From: an uncultured bacterium
GTDB lineage: Bacteria; Elusimicrobiota; Elusimicrobia; Elusimicrobiales; Elusimicrobiaceae
Direction: 5' to 3'
Assembly: GCA_949297775.1 (NCBI GenBank)
Contig: CASFTM010000004.1
Span: 62,001 to 126,000, forward strand
Length of the DNA: 64,000 nt
Shown: positions 41,654 through 49,686 of the stretch, one piece after another
Numbering within the stretch: the stretch's first letter is position 1
Layout of the letters: each line of letters begins with the position of its first letter
Notes under the pieces: generated by a model
Database searches by the model: none
Told to the model about the DNA's origin: nothing
Seen by the model: only the letters and a program-made list of their open reading frames with translations
Made by a program: the position numbers and the translations under genes

Positions 41654-41695
41654 AATACGCGGCGGGGCGCCCAGCCGGACGCCCGTCTGGAGGGT

Positions 41696-43927
41696 ATGGT
41701 GCAGCGCATTTCTTTCCGGTTATTTATTTTTATTTTTATGGCGGCCGCGCTGGTTATCGGCACGGGCGTGGCGCTGTATTGGCGCCAGGTAAGCCATATC
41801 TTGGAACGGGACGTAAAAACCCACGTCGCCGCCGCCGGCGAAGAAGCCGCCGCCGACTTTAACCGCTTAATCCAAACCGACCAGCAAATTTTGGAATCCA
41901 TCGCTCTTACAGTGGAAGACACCTACCCCTGGGCCGACCCCCGGCGCCTGACCGAATTTTTAAAACGCCAAACCCAACATAATTATTTTAAATTGCTGGG
42001 GGTTATCACCGAAAACGGGAGCATACACCTCTCCTCTCCCTATGAATTTTCCCCCTCCTTTTTGGCGGATGTAAAAGCCCGCACGCTGGAGGAAGGACAC
42101 TACCTTTCCGTCCGCCAGGCGGACCCGGTGGACGGCGAAGATGTTTTGGTTCAGTCCGCCGCCATTATGCAGGACGGCCGCCCGGTGGGTGCGTTGTTTG
42201 CCCTGCAACAGCCGGAGCGGTACCGCCCGCTATTGGCGCTGTCTGCCATGGGGAACAAAGGCTATTCTATGGTGGTCCAAAGCGACGGTGTACCCGTGCT
42301 GGGGTATTATAAAACGTCCTTTTCCAACGTCTTTGATTTGCTTTCCCATGCCGACTTTGATGAAGACATCACCATATCCGGCCTCCGTTCCTCCGTACAA
42401 AACAGGGAACATTTCCTTGTCGGCTACCAGGCCTCCACGGGGCACCGGTTCCTGCACTTTATTCCGCTGCAAATTAACGGCTGGTACTTGATTTCCGCCC
42501 TGCCCACCACCTTTGTCGCCCAACAGGCCCAACACTTAACGTGGCTGTCTTTCTTGCTGTTCATATCGGTCTTTGTCATCTTTTTTGCATTGATTTTTTA
42601 CATCCTGCATATGCGCGACTACAGCAACCGCCAGCTTTTCAACACCGCTTTTGTAGACCAATTAACCGGGGCGGATAACTTCAACCGGATGTGTGAACAA
42701 TTCCCCGAAAAATTGGCCGCGCTGAACGGACAGGCGGCGTTGGTGATTTTTGATATTAACAAATTTAAAGTCATCAACGACCTGCACGGCTACGAACGCG
42801 GCAACCAAGTGCTCCAGCGGGTGGCGCGCGTGCTGCGGGAGGACCTCTCCCCGGACGAAAGTTTTTGCCGCTCTACAGCGGACAACTTTATCCTGCTGCT
42901 GAAATACACCGACCGCAAATCTTTCCGCGGACGCATCCATAATTTAGCCACCCAGCTGCGGCGGGACTGCACCGTGGCGGATTCCTGCCTGATGATTGAC
43001 GTAGCGTTTGGCGTATATGAAGTAAAAGAAAACATCCCCTTCTACATTATGCTGGACCGCGCCCACCTGGCCCTGGAAAACGCCAAAAAGCGGTCGTTTG
43101 ACAAATGCCAGTTTTACGACGATTCCGACCGCAAACGCATCGTAGCCGAAAAACAAATAGAAAACACGATGGAAGCCGCCCTGGACCACGGCGATTTTGC
43201 CGTCTACCTCCAGCCCAAATGCGACTTTGCCACCGGGCAAATGCGCGGGGCGGAGGCCCTGGTGCGCTGGAACCGGATGTCGGAAGGGATTGTCCGCCCG
43301 GACGATTTTATCCCTATTTTTGAAAAGAACGGCTTTATCCTGCGGCTGGATATGTTTATCCTGGAAAGCGTCGCCCGCCTGTTGGCAGCTTGGCAGGTAA
43401 AAGGGCTGCAAACCGTGCCGGTAGCGGTCAATTTTTCCCGGCTACACTTAAACGATGCACGCTACATTCCGCAAATGCTGCGGCTGGTCAACAAATACAA
43501 CGTGCCGCACGAAATGATAGAAGTGGAACTGACCGAAAGCGTGATTTTTAATAACCTTACCCGCGCACAGGACGTTATCACCCGTCTGCATAACTACGGG
43601 TTCTCCGTGGCGATGGATGACTTCGGCTCCGGGTATTCTTCGCTCAATGTACTGAAAAGCCTGCAATTTGACAGCATCAAATTGGACAAAGAATTTTTAG
43701 CCGGCTTTGAGGACAATCCCCACGCCCATAAAGTCATTGAAGGGGCTGTTTCTATGATTAAATCGCTCGGCATCCAGGTGGTGGCGGAAGGGGTGGAAAC
43801 GCGCGACCAGGCCGATTTCCTGCGCCAAACCGGCTGCGATTTAGCCCAGGGATATTTCTTCTCCCGCCCGCTCCCTATAGAACAGTTTGAAACCTTGCTC
43901 AAGCCGGCTTCCCCCCAACAACCCTAG
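41696..43927 (+). CDS. Membrane c-di-GMP phosphodiesterase (degenerate GGDEF, intact EAL)
   Basis: 743 aa from the ATG 41696, placed after the promoter; GGAGGG is very close, so the adjoining GTG (41699) is an alternative. Membrane helix (about 8-30), double-Cache-like sensor (about 31-280), second helix (about 283-305), GGDEF-like domain with CRSTADNFILLL in place of the active motif, and an EAL domain with all key marks: GAEALVRW, VAVNFSRLHL, EVELTES, AMDDFGSGYSSL, KLDKEF and AEGVETRDQ. It should hydrolyse c-di-GMP, controlled by a periplasmic ligand. Same layout as the inactive paralogue at 7702. Confidence 0.92.
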   Translation: MVQRISFRLFIFIFMAAALVIGTGVALYWRQVSHILERDVKTHVAAAGEEAAADFNRLIQTDQQILESIALTVEDTYPWADPRRLTEFLKRQTQHNYFKLLGVITENGSIHLSSPYEFSPSFLADVKARTLEEGHYLSVRQADPVDGEDVLVQSAAIMQDGRPVGALFALQQPERYRPLLALSAMGNKGYSMVVQSDGVPVLGYYKTSFSNVFDLLSHADFDEDITISGLRSSVQNREHFLVGYQASTGHRFLHFIPLQINGWYLISALPTTFVAQQAQHLTWLSFLLFISVFVIFFALIFYILHMRDYSNRQLFNTAFVDQLTGADNFNRMCEQFPEKLAALNGQAALVIFDINKFKVINDLHGYERGNQVLQRVARVLREDLSPDESFCRSTADNFILLLKYTDRKSFRGRIHNLATQLRRDCTVADSCLMIDVAFGVYEVKENIPFYIMLDRAHLALENAKKRSFDKCQFYDDSDRKRIVAEKQIENTMEAALDHGDFAVYLQPKCDFATGQMRGAEALVRWNRMSEGIVRPDDFIPIFEKNGFILRLDMFILESVARLLAAWQVKGLQTVPVAVNFSRLHLNDARYIPQMLRLVNKYNVPHEMIEVELTESVIFNNLTRAQDVITRLHNYGFSVAMDDFGSGYSSLNVLKSLQFDSIKLDKEFLAGFEDNPHAHKVIEGAVSMIKSLGIQVVAEGVETRDQADFLRQTGCDLAQGYFFSRPLPIEQFETLLKPASPQQP

Positions 43928-44031
43928 CCTCTAAACGTCCCAAGCAACAGCCGGAGCGGTTTCACTTGAAGCACGCCTGCTGCCCAACGGAATAAATTTC
44001 CCAAAACCGTTTCTGCCGGGCGGTCCAAATA

Positions 44032-44040
44032 TGGTAAAAT
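44032..44040 (+). promoter_or_regulatory. Extended -10 of the citrate-to-2-oxoglutarate operon
   Basis: TGGTAAAAT, the same sequence as before the hydrogenase gene at 35930. Leader about 28 nt with GGGAGGA. Confidence 0.6.
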
Positions 44041-44074
44041 CTACGAATATAAACCGATTTGGGAGGACCCCGAA

Positions 44075-45334
44075 ATGAAACACACAATTTGGATTGTGGA
44101 CGTAACCAACCGCGACGGCGTACAAACTTCCCGGTTGGGATTGTCCAAACTGCAAAAGACCATGTTGAATTTTTATTTAAACGAATTGGGCGTGGCTTTT
44201 TCCGAATTTGGTTTCCCCACCACCAACCACGAAACCAATTATTTAAACGCCAATTTGGAACTGGTAAAACAAGGCATCATTGACAAAACCCGCTTAAGCG
44301 GTTGGCTGCGCGCCGTGGAGGAAGACGTAAACCTCGCCTTTAAAAACGTACCGGGGTTGCAGTATTGCAATTTGTCTATGTCTACGTCCGACCAAATGCT
44401 TGCCGGGAAATTCGGCGGTAAATTTAACCGTAAAGACATTATGAATAAAGCCGTCCGCGCCGTGCGTCTGGCAAAAGAAAAAGGCGCGCTGGGCGTAGGC
44501 GTAAACGCCGAGGACGCTTCCCGCACAGACTTGGACTTTTTAATTGAATTTGCCGGCGCCGCCAAAGAAGCCGGCGCCGTGCGCTTCCGCTACTGCGATA
44601 CGCTGGGCTACGATACCCCGGACGTCATTTACGACCGCATCCGCAAAATCGCCGAAGCCACACATATCGCCATTGAACTGCACTGCCACAACGACTTGGG
44701 TATGGCGGTGGCCAACTCCGTTATGGGCGCCAAAGGCGCGGTGGACGGCGGTTCGGAAGCGTTTATCAACACCACGGTCAACGGCCTGGGCGAACGCGCC
44801 GGAAACGCCGATTTGGTATCCTGTCTGCTCGCTATCGTGCACGGCAGCGGAATGCAGGACTATAAGTTAAACCCCAACATCCGCCTCAACAAAGCCTGGC
44901 AGCTGGCGAAATACGCCTCGTACGCTTTTGGCGTACCGATACCGATAAACCAGCCCGCCGTGGGTGCCAACGCCTTTGCGCACGAATCGGGCATCCACGC
45001 CGACGGCGCACTCAAAGACCGCCGCAACTACGAACTGTACGATTTTGAAGAACTCGGCCGCGGGGAACCGGAAGTCATTGAAACAGGCCGCGTGATTACC
45101 ACCGGAGAATACGGCGGCATTAAGGGCTTTCGCAACGTATACGAAAAGCTGGAACTGGAATTTAAAAACGATGCGCACGCCCGCGAAATTTTGGAACTGG
45201 TGCGCTATGCCAACGTGCATAACCAGCTGCCGCTGGTGGAAAGCGAATTGCGCTTTATCTACCACCACCCGGATATCACCGCCAAGGTGATGACCATTAC
45301 CCCGCATTATTTGGGAGAAGAAAAAAATGCTTAA
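44075..45334 (+). CDS. Re-citrate synthase (homocitrate/isopropylmalate synthase family)
   Basis: 419 aa, DRE-TIM barrel of the LeuA/NifV family. Near the N-terminus [20 protein letters not shown] (about 8-27) has the RDG metal/substrate motif, then [13 protein letters not shown]; later [20 protein letters not shown] (metal His pair, about 205-215), [16 protein letters not shown] and HESGIHADG. The run [16 protein letters not shown] is what I remember from the Clostridium kluyveri Re-citrate synthase, not from LeuA. The next genes encode aconitase- and isocitrate-dehydrogenase-like enzymes, which fits citrate formation from acetyl-CoA and oxaloacetate. Homocitrate synthase is the main alternative. 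Confidence 0.8.
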   Translation: MKHTIWIVDVTNRDGVQTSRLGLSKLQKTMLNFYLNELGVAFSEFGFPTTNHETNYLNANLELVKQGIIDKTRLSGWLRAVEEDVNLAFKNVPGLQYCNLSMSTSDQMLAGKFGGKFNRKDIMNKAVRAVRLAKEKGALGVGVNAEDASRTDLDFLIEFAGAAKEAGAVRFRYCDTLGYDTPDVIYDRIRKIAEATHIAIELHCHNDLGMAVANSVMGAKGAVDGGSEAFINTTVNGLGERAGNADLVSCLLAIVHGSGMQDYKLNPNIRLNKAWQLAKYASYAFGVPIPINQPAVGANAFAHESGIHADGALKDRRNYELYDFEELGRGEPEVIETGRVITTGEYGGIKGFRNVYEKLELEFKNDAHAREILELVRYANVHNQLPLVESELRFIYHHPDITAKVMTITPHYLGEEKNA

Positions 45335-46580
45335 ACAGACGTTAGCCGAAAAAATTATCTCCGCCCATACCCCCGCGCCCGTGCGCGCCGGCGATTTTGT
45401 AGTGGCGGATGTAGACGTAACCGCCGTACAGGACGGCACCGGCCCGCTGACGGTGGCCCAGCTGGAAAAAGCCGGCTTTCAAACGGTCAAAAACCCCAGC
45501 CGTACCATTTTGTTTATTGACCACGCCGCCCCCAGCCCCCGCAAGGAGCTTTCCAACACGCATATTGTGCTGCGCGATTTTGCCAAACGCACCGGCGCGG
45601 TGTTAAGCGAAATCGGCGAAGGCGTATGCCACCAGCTGTTGGTGGAAAAATACGTCAACCCCGGTGAAATTTTAATCGGGGCCGATTCCCACACCTGCAC
45701 CTCCGGCGCGCTGGGCGCGTTTGCCACGGGGATGGGTTCTACCGACGTAGCCGTAGGGATGGCTATCGGCAAGACGTGGCTGAAAGTGCCGGCTACCTTT
45801 AAAATAGAAGTAACGGGCAAATTCCAGCCCGGCGTAGGCGCCAAAGATTTGATTTTGCACCTAATCGGCCTCATCGGCGCGGACGGCGCCACCTACAAAG
45901 CGCTGGAATTCTGCGGCGAAACCATTGAAAATATGGAGATGGCGGACCGCTTTACGCTGTCTAATATGGCGGTGGAAGCCGGCGCCAAAGCCGGGCTGAT
46001 TGCACCGGACGAAAAAACAAAAAAATACTTGCAGGAACACGGCCGCGGCGATAAATTTAAAGAAATCAAAGCCGACGAAGGCGCCGTTTACGAACGCGTG
46101 ATTAAAATAGACGCTTCCACCCTGGAACCGGTGGTATCCTGCCCGCACACGGTGGACAACGTCAAAAAAGCCAAAGAACTTTCCGGCGTGAACATCCACC
46201 AAATCTACATCGGCACCTGCACCAACGGGCGCATAGAAGATTTACGCACCGCCGCGCAGATTTTAAAAGGCAAACACGTAGCGGACGGCGTGCGGCTGTT
46301 TATCACGCCCGCTTCGCGCGACGTGATGCTGCAGGCGCTTAAAGAAGGCCTGATTGAAATTTTTGTGCAAAGCGGCGCCTCCGTCCAAACGCCGGGCTGC
46401 GGCCCGTGCGTGGGCGTACACGGCGGTATTTTGGGCGACGGCGAAGCCTGCCTGTCCACCCAAAACCGCAACTTCCAGGGCCGTATGGGCAACACCAAAG
46501 GGTTTATCTACCTGTGCAGCCCCGCCACGGCAGCCGCCAGCGCGCTGACCGGGCACATCACCGACCCGAGGGGGATTTAA
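45327..46580 (+). CDS. Aconitase-family hydratase, large subunit (LeuC-like fold)
   Basis: 417 aa. 4Fe-4S dehydratase large subunit: GADSHTCTSGALGAFATGMG (about 114-133), GTCTNGRIEDLR (about 294-305) and TPGCGPCVGVHGG (about 354-366) provide the three cluster Cys; NRNFQGRMG is near the end. By length and split architecture it belongs to the IPM isomerase/homoaconitase group, but the genes on either side argue for citrate-isocitrate isomerisation. It overlaps the upstream synthase by 8 bp, and the small subunit follows after 3 bp. Confidence 0.85.
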   Translation: MLKQTLAEKIISAHTPAPVRAGDFVVADVDVTAVQDGTGPLTVAQLEKAGFQTVKNPSRTILFIDHAAPSPRKELSNTHIVLRDFAKRTGAVLSEIGEGVCHQLLVEKYVNPGEILIGADSHTCTSGALGAFATGMGSTDVAVGMAIGKTWLKVPATFKIEVTGKFQPGVGAKDLILHLIGLIGADGATYKALEFCGETIENMEMADRFTLSNMAVEAGAKAGLIAPDEKTKKYLQEHGRGDKFKEIKADEGAVYERVIKIDASTLEPVVSCPHTVDNVKKAKELSGVNIHQIYIGTCTNGRIEDLRTAAQILKGKHVADGVRLFITPASRDVMLQALKEGLIEIFVQSGASVQTPGCGPCVGVHGGILGDGEACLSTQNRNFQGRMGNTKGFIYLCSPATAAASALTGHITDPRGI

Positions 46581-46583
46581 CGT

Positions 46584-47084
46584 ATGCAATTAACAGGAAA
46601 AGCTTGGAAATTTGGCGATGACATCAGCACCGACCACATCGCCCCTGGACGTTTATTCCATTTGCGCAGCAACCTGCCGGAACTGGCTAAACACGTGCTG
46701 GAAGACGCGGACCCGAACTTTGCGTCCTCTATGCAAAAAGGGGACTTTGTCGTAGCCGGCAGAAACTTTGGGCTGGGTTCTTCGCGCGAGCACGCACCGA
46801 CCATTATCAAACTGGCGGGCGTAAACGCCGTACTGGCCAAAAGCTTTGCGCGCATTTTCTTCCGCAATGCCATTAACATCGGCCTCCTGCTGGTGGAATG
46901 CGACACGGACAAAATCAACGCCGGCGACGAACTGGAAGTGGACGTAAAAGCCGGCGTGGTGCACAACCGCACGCAAAAGATTGACATCCCCGTTACGCCG
47001 CTGCCAGACGTGATGATTAAAATTTTGAACGAAGGCGGCCTGATGGCGCATATTCAAAAGCACGGCGGGTTTGATTTAGTATGA
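46584..47084 (+). CDS. Aconitase-family hydratase, small subunit
   Basis: 166 aa, the swivel domain. GDDISTDHIAPGR (about 12-24) has the TDHI seen in aconitases, where LeuD proteins usually have TDAI or TDVI; the following RLFHLRSNL replaces the YLRT-type loop that sets substrate choice in isopropylmalate and homoaconitate enzymes. GRNFGLGSSREHAP (about 59-72) holds the substrate-binding SSREH. Together with the large subunit it should convert citrate to isocitrate. Stop overlaps the next start (ATGA). Confidence 0.85.
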   Translation: MQLTGKAWKFGDDISTDHIAPGRLFHLRSNLPELAKHVLEDADPNFASSMQKGDFVVAGRNFGLGSSREHAPTIIKLAGVNAVLAKSFARIFFRNAINIGLLLVECDTDKINAGDELEVDVKAGVVHNRTQKIDIPVTPLPDVMIKILNEGGLMAHIQKHGGFDLV

Positions 47085-48088
47085 CGCAAAAACATTTGGT
47101 AACCTTAATCCCCGGGGACGGCATCGGCCCGGAAATTACCCACGCGGTAACGGATATTTTGCAGGCGGCGGACGCCCCGGTGCAATGGGAAGAACAAACC
47201 GCCGGCGCCGCGGTGCTGGAAACGGAAGGCGCCGTATTGCCCCAGCGCGTATTGGACAGCATCGCCAAAAACAAAGTGGCGTTGAAAGGCCCCGTTACTA
47301 CGCCCATCGGCAAAGGCTTTCGCAGCGTGAATGTGGCGCTTCGCAAAGCGTTGGATTTGTATGCCTGCGTGCGCCCGGCCAAAACGCTGCCCGGCGTAAA
47401 AAGCCGCTACAGCGGGGTGGACTTGGTCATCGTGCGCGAAAATACCGAAGACCTGTACGCCGGCATAGAACGCAAAGTGGACGACGATACCGCCGAATCC
47501 ATTAAACGCATTACGCGCGGCGCGTCCGAACGGATTGCCCGCTACGCGTTTGATTACGCCGTCCAAAACAACCGCCGCAAAGTAACGGCGGTCAGCAAGG
47601 CCAACATTTGCAAATTTTCGGACGGTTTGTTTTTAGAAGCGGTCCGCGCCGTAGCGCAGCAGTATCCGCAAATTGCTTACGAAGAAGTTTTGGTGGATAA
47701 TTTGTGTATGCAGTTGGTTATCAACCCGGAAATATATGATGTGCTCGTTCTGCCTAACTTGTATGGGGACATCGTATCCGACCTGGCTGCCGGCTTAACC
47801 GGCGGATTGGGCGTAGCGCCGGGGGCCAACATTGGCACCCACGCCGCCGTGTTTGAAGCCGTACACGGCAGCAGCCCCGCGTTAGCCGGGCAAAATAAGG
47901 CCAACCCCACCGCACTGTTGTTAAGTGCGTGCCTGATGTTGCGGCACTTGGGAGAAACCGCCTGCGCCCAGCGCATTGAAGACGCGTTACTGAGCGTGTT
48001 GCAAGAAGGCAAAACGCTGACGTTTGATTTGGGCGGCACCGCCTCCACCGGCGAATTTGCCCAAGCGGTTATTGCCAAATTAGCTTAG
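47081..48088 (+). CDS. Isocitrate dehydrogenase, NAD-type (IDH/IPMDH family)
   Basis: 335 aa. LIPGDGIGPEIT (about 8-19), then RSVNVALRKALDLYACVRP (about 87-105). The Ser-x-Asn pattern before LRK is the isocitrate-binding signature; isopropylmalate dehydrogenases have a different loop with a hydrophobic residue there. IVRENTEDLYAGIE (about 126-139), NLYGDIVSDLAAG (about 225-237) with the metal Asp residues, and GTHAAVFEAVHGSSP near the cofactor site, with no obvious NADP-binding Lys/Tyr pattern. Makes 2-oxoglutarate, so the four-gene operon gives the glutamate precursor. Last gene of the operon, followed by a terminator. Confidence 0.88.
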   Translation: MTQKHLVTLIPGDGIGPEITHAVTDILQAADAPVQWEEQTAGAAVLETEGAVLPQRVLDSIAKNKVALKGPVTTPIGKGFRSVNVALRKALDLYACVRPAKTLPGVKSRYSGVDLVIVRENTEDLYAGIERKVDDDTAESIKRITRGASERIARYAFDYAVQNNRRKVTAVSKANICKFSDGLFLEAVRAVAQQYPQIAYEEVLVDNLCMQLVINPEIYDVLVLPNLYGDIVSDLAAGLTGGLGVAPGANIGTHAAVFEAVHGSSPALAGQNKANPTALLLSACLMLRHLGETACAQRIEDALLSVLQEGKTLTFDLGGTASTGEFAQAVIAKLA

Positions 48089-48107
48089 CCTCTTCGCTAA
48101 AAGCTTT

Positions 48108-48134
48108 CCCCGGGCGCCAAGCCCGGGGTTTTTT
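48108..48134 (+). terminator. Terminator of the four-gene operon
   Basis: CCCCGGGC / GCCCGGGG with a 5-nt loop, then TTTTTT. Confidence 0.9.
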
Positions 48135-48175
48135 ATGTCCCACACGGACAATGGGGCCCGCGGATTTACCAGCAT

Positions 48176-48212
48176 AAAAATTCTCCCCCGGGCTTAGAAA
48201 CCCGGGGGAGAA
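48176..48212 (-). terminator. Terminator of the CorC/HlyC gene
   Basis: TTCTCCCCCGGG / CCCGGGGGAGAA with an 8-nt loop; on the minus strand followed by TTTTTATG. Confidence 0.88.
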
Positions 48213-48233
48213 TAAAACAAAACCCAGCCTGAT

Positions 48234-49532
48234 TTATTCCGCTTTACTTACTAATACTTCCATTAATTTGTGGCGGCGGAATTTGCGCGGGTCCACCAGC
48301 AGGCCGTCTGCCTTTAATTTGTCGTTCTTATCCAAGGCGCGGCCCAGCTTTTGTTCGGTCCATTGCGCCACCGTCAGCGCAGGGGTTACGTCCGCGGGGG
48401 CCGGCATGTTAAGCTGCGCAAACACCTCGGTCATTTTAGCCGTGGCGCTGGCCACCAGCGAAGAACCAATCGGACGGATATAGGCCGGGAAGAAATCGTA
48501 TTCGTCTTCAATCTCGCCCACCATTTCTTCAAAGATGTCTTCCAGCGTTAAAATGCCCGTAATTTTTCCGTCTTCGGTAACCAGGCAGATATGCTGTTTT
48601 TCCTTCATCATTTTCTGCAAGGCGGCGGAAATAATGGTATCCGCTTCCAGGCGCAGCATCGGGCGGATAATCGTCCGCGCGGAAGTGGGGGCGCTGCCAG
48701 CCATTTTGGTAGACAGGAAAATATCCTTAAAGTTTAAATACCCGATAATGCTTTGAGGGTCGGACGGATTTTCCCGCACCGGGAAGCGCGTATGCATATC
48801 CAAATGCGCTTTTACAAAGGTATCGGCGATAGAGTCCCCTGCGTCCAGCATATACACCTGGTCCAGCGGCACCTGGATTTCGCGGATTTTGCGAATGCAG
48901 AACATCGCGCTGGAAAGCACGATTTTTTCTTCCGTTTTGCCAAACAAACGCGAAGAAGAAGCAATCGCCGCCGCGGTACGCAAATCCGTCATAGCGGCTT
49001 TTTGGGCTTCTTTAGGATCGGGCGTTTTGCTCGTCAGCGTTTTTTGGGTAAAGAAACGCACCATCGCTTCCATAATGTGCACGATAGGCGACAAAATGGA
49101 ATACAGCACCCGCATAACGGGCGAAAATTTAAGCGTTACAAATTCTTTGTTTTTAATGGCAAAGGTTTTAGGCGTCAGCTCGGCGAACACAATGGTAATA
49201 AAACTAAGCGGCACCACCACCACCGCCACCGCCAGCGCATCCGCCAGGCGTTTGGGGATAGAAAGCCACTCTTGCAAAACGGGAGAAAACATTTCATCTG
49301 CGCCCGCCCCGCCGGCTGCGGCGGCAATCGCCCCTACCAGCGTAATACCAATCTGCACCACCGCCAGGCTGCCTTCCATATGGTCCTTCATAAAAAGGGC
49401 CTGTTCGGCGCCCAGCCGCTTTTCCTGCGCCAAAATGGACAGTTTCGTACGGGAAATGGATGCCAGGGCCATTTCATAAGCCGCCAAAAGGGCGTTTAAA
49501 ACCAACATCAACAGAATAATTACTATAGTCAT
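48234..49532 (-). CDS. CNNM/CorC (HlyC-type) transporter-associated protein
   Basis: 432 aa. DUF21/CNNM membrane domain (about 1-185) with three or four helices and GITLVGAIAAAAGG; two CBS domains (about 210-340; FPVRENPSDPQSIIGYLNFKD in two parts and QHICLVTEDGKITGILTLEDIFEEMVGEI); and a C-terminal CorC_HlyC domain (about 350-432). The family is linked to Mg2+/Co2+ export or resistance; the old haemolysin name is not a function. No Shine-Dalgarno. Extended -10 TGCTACACT ends 7 nt before the ATG, so probably leaderless. Confidence 0.92.
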   Translation of the reverse strand: MTIVIILLMLVLNALLAAYEMALASISRTKLSILAQEKRLGAEQALFMKDHMEGSLAVVQIGITLVGAIAAAAGGAGADEMFSPVLQEWLSIPKRLADALAVAVVVVPLSFITIVFAELTPKTFAIKNKEFVTLKFSPVMRVLYSILSPIVHIMEAMVRFFTQKTLTSKTPDPKEAQKAAMTDLRTAAAIASSSRLFGKTEEKIVLSSAMFCIRKIREIQVPLDQVYMLDAGDSIADTFVKAHLDMHTRFPVRENPSDPQSIIGYLNFKDIFLSTKMAGSAPTSARTIIRPMLRLEADTIISAALQKMMKEKQHICLVTEDGKITGILTLEDIFEEMVGEIEDEYDFFPAYIRPIGSSLVASATAKMTEVFAQLNMPAPADVTPALTVAQWTEQKLGRALDKNDKLKADGLLVDPRKFRRHKLMEVLVSKAE

Positions 49533-49539
49533 GGGATAT

Positions 49540-49548
49540 AGTGTAGCA
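49540..49548 (-). promoter_or_regulatory. Extended -10 of a probable leaderless promoter
   Basis: TGCTACACT on the minus strand, 7 nt before the ATG at 49532. Confidence 0.55.
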
Positions 49549-49576
49549 AAAAAAAGGGTAAAACAAAAGCATAGTT

Positions 49577-49615
49577 CCGTCGGGAAGGCTTTGAAAAAAG
49601 CTCCGGCCCCGACGG
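49577..49615. repeat. 8-bp inverted repeat between divergent genes
   Basis: CCGTCGGG (49577-49584) and CCCGACGG (49608-49615). CCCCGACG occurs again at 49641-49648, so two pairings are possible. Confidence 0.5.
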
Positions 49616-49632
49616 TCTTAAAGAAAGACTCC

Positions 49633-49661
49633 TTGACAAGCCCCGACGATAAGCTTATCCT
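49633..49661 (+). promoter_or_regulatory. Promoter of copA
   Basis: TTGACA (49633-49638), 17 bp, TATCCT (49656-49661). ATCC and GGGGAT flank the -10 as a loose dyad, a possible metal-regulator site. Confidence 0.6.
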
Positions 49662-49686
49662 TTAAGAATAGGGGATTTTATAAATT

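Noticed and set aside
44075-48088. Leucine biosynthesis operon leuA-leuC-leuD-leuB
   Set aside because: The isocitrate-type RSVNVALRK loop, the TDHI of the small subunit and the Re-citrate-like synthase start argue against it. Not excluded by assay.
48753-49499. 248-codon plus-strand frame, Arg/His-rich
   Set aside because: Antisense shadow of the CorC/HlyC gene with no ribosome site.
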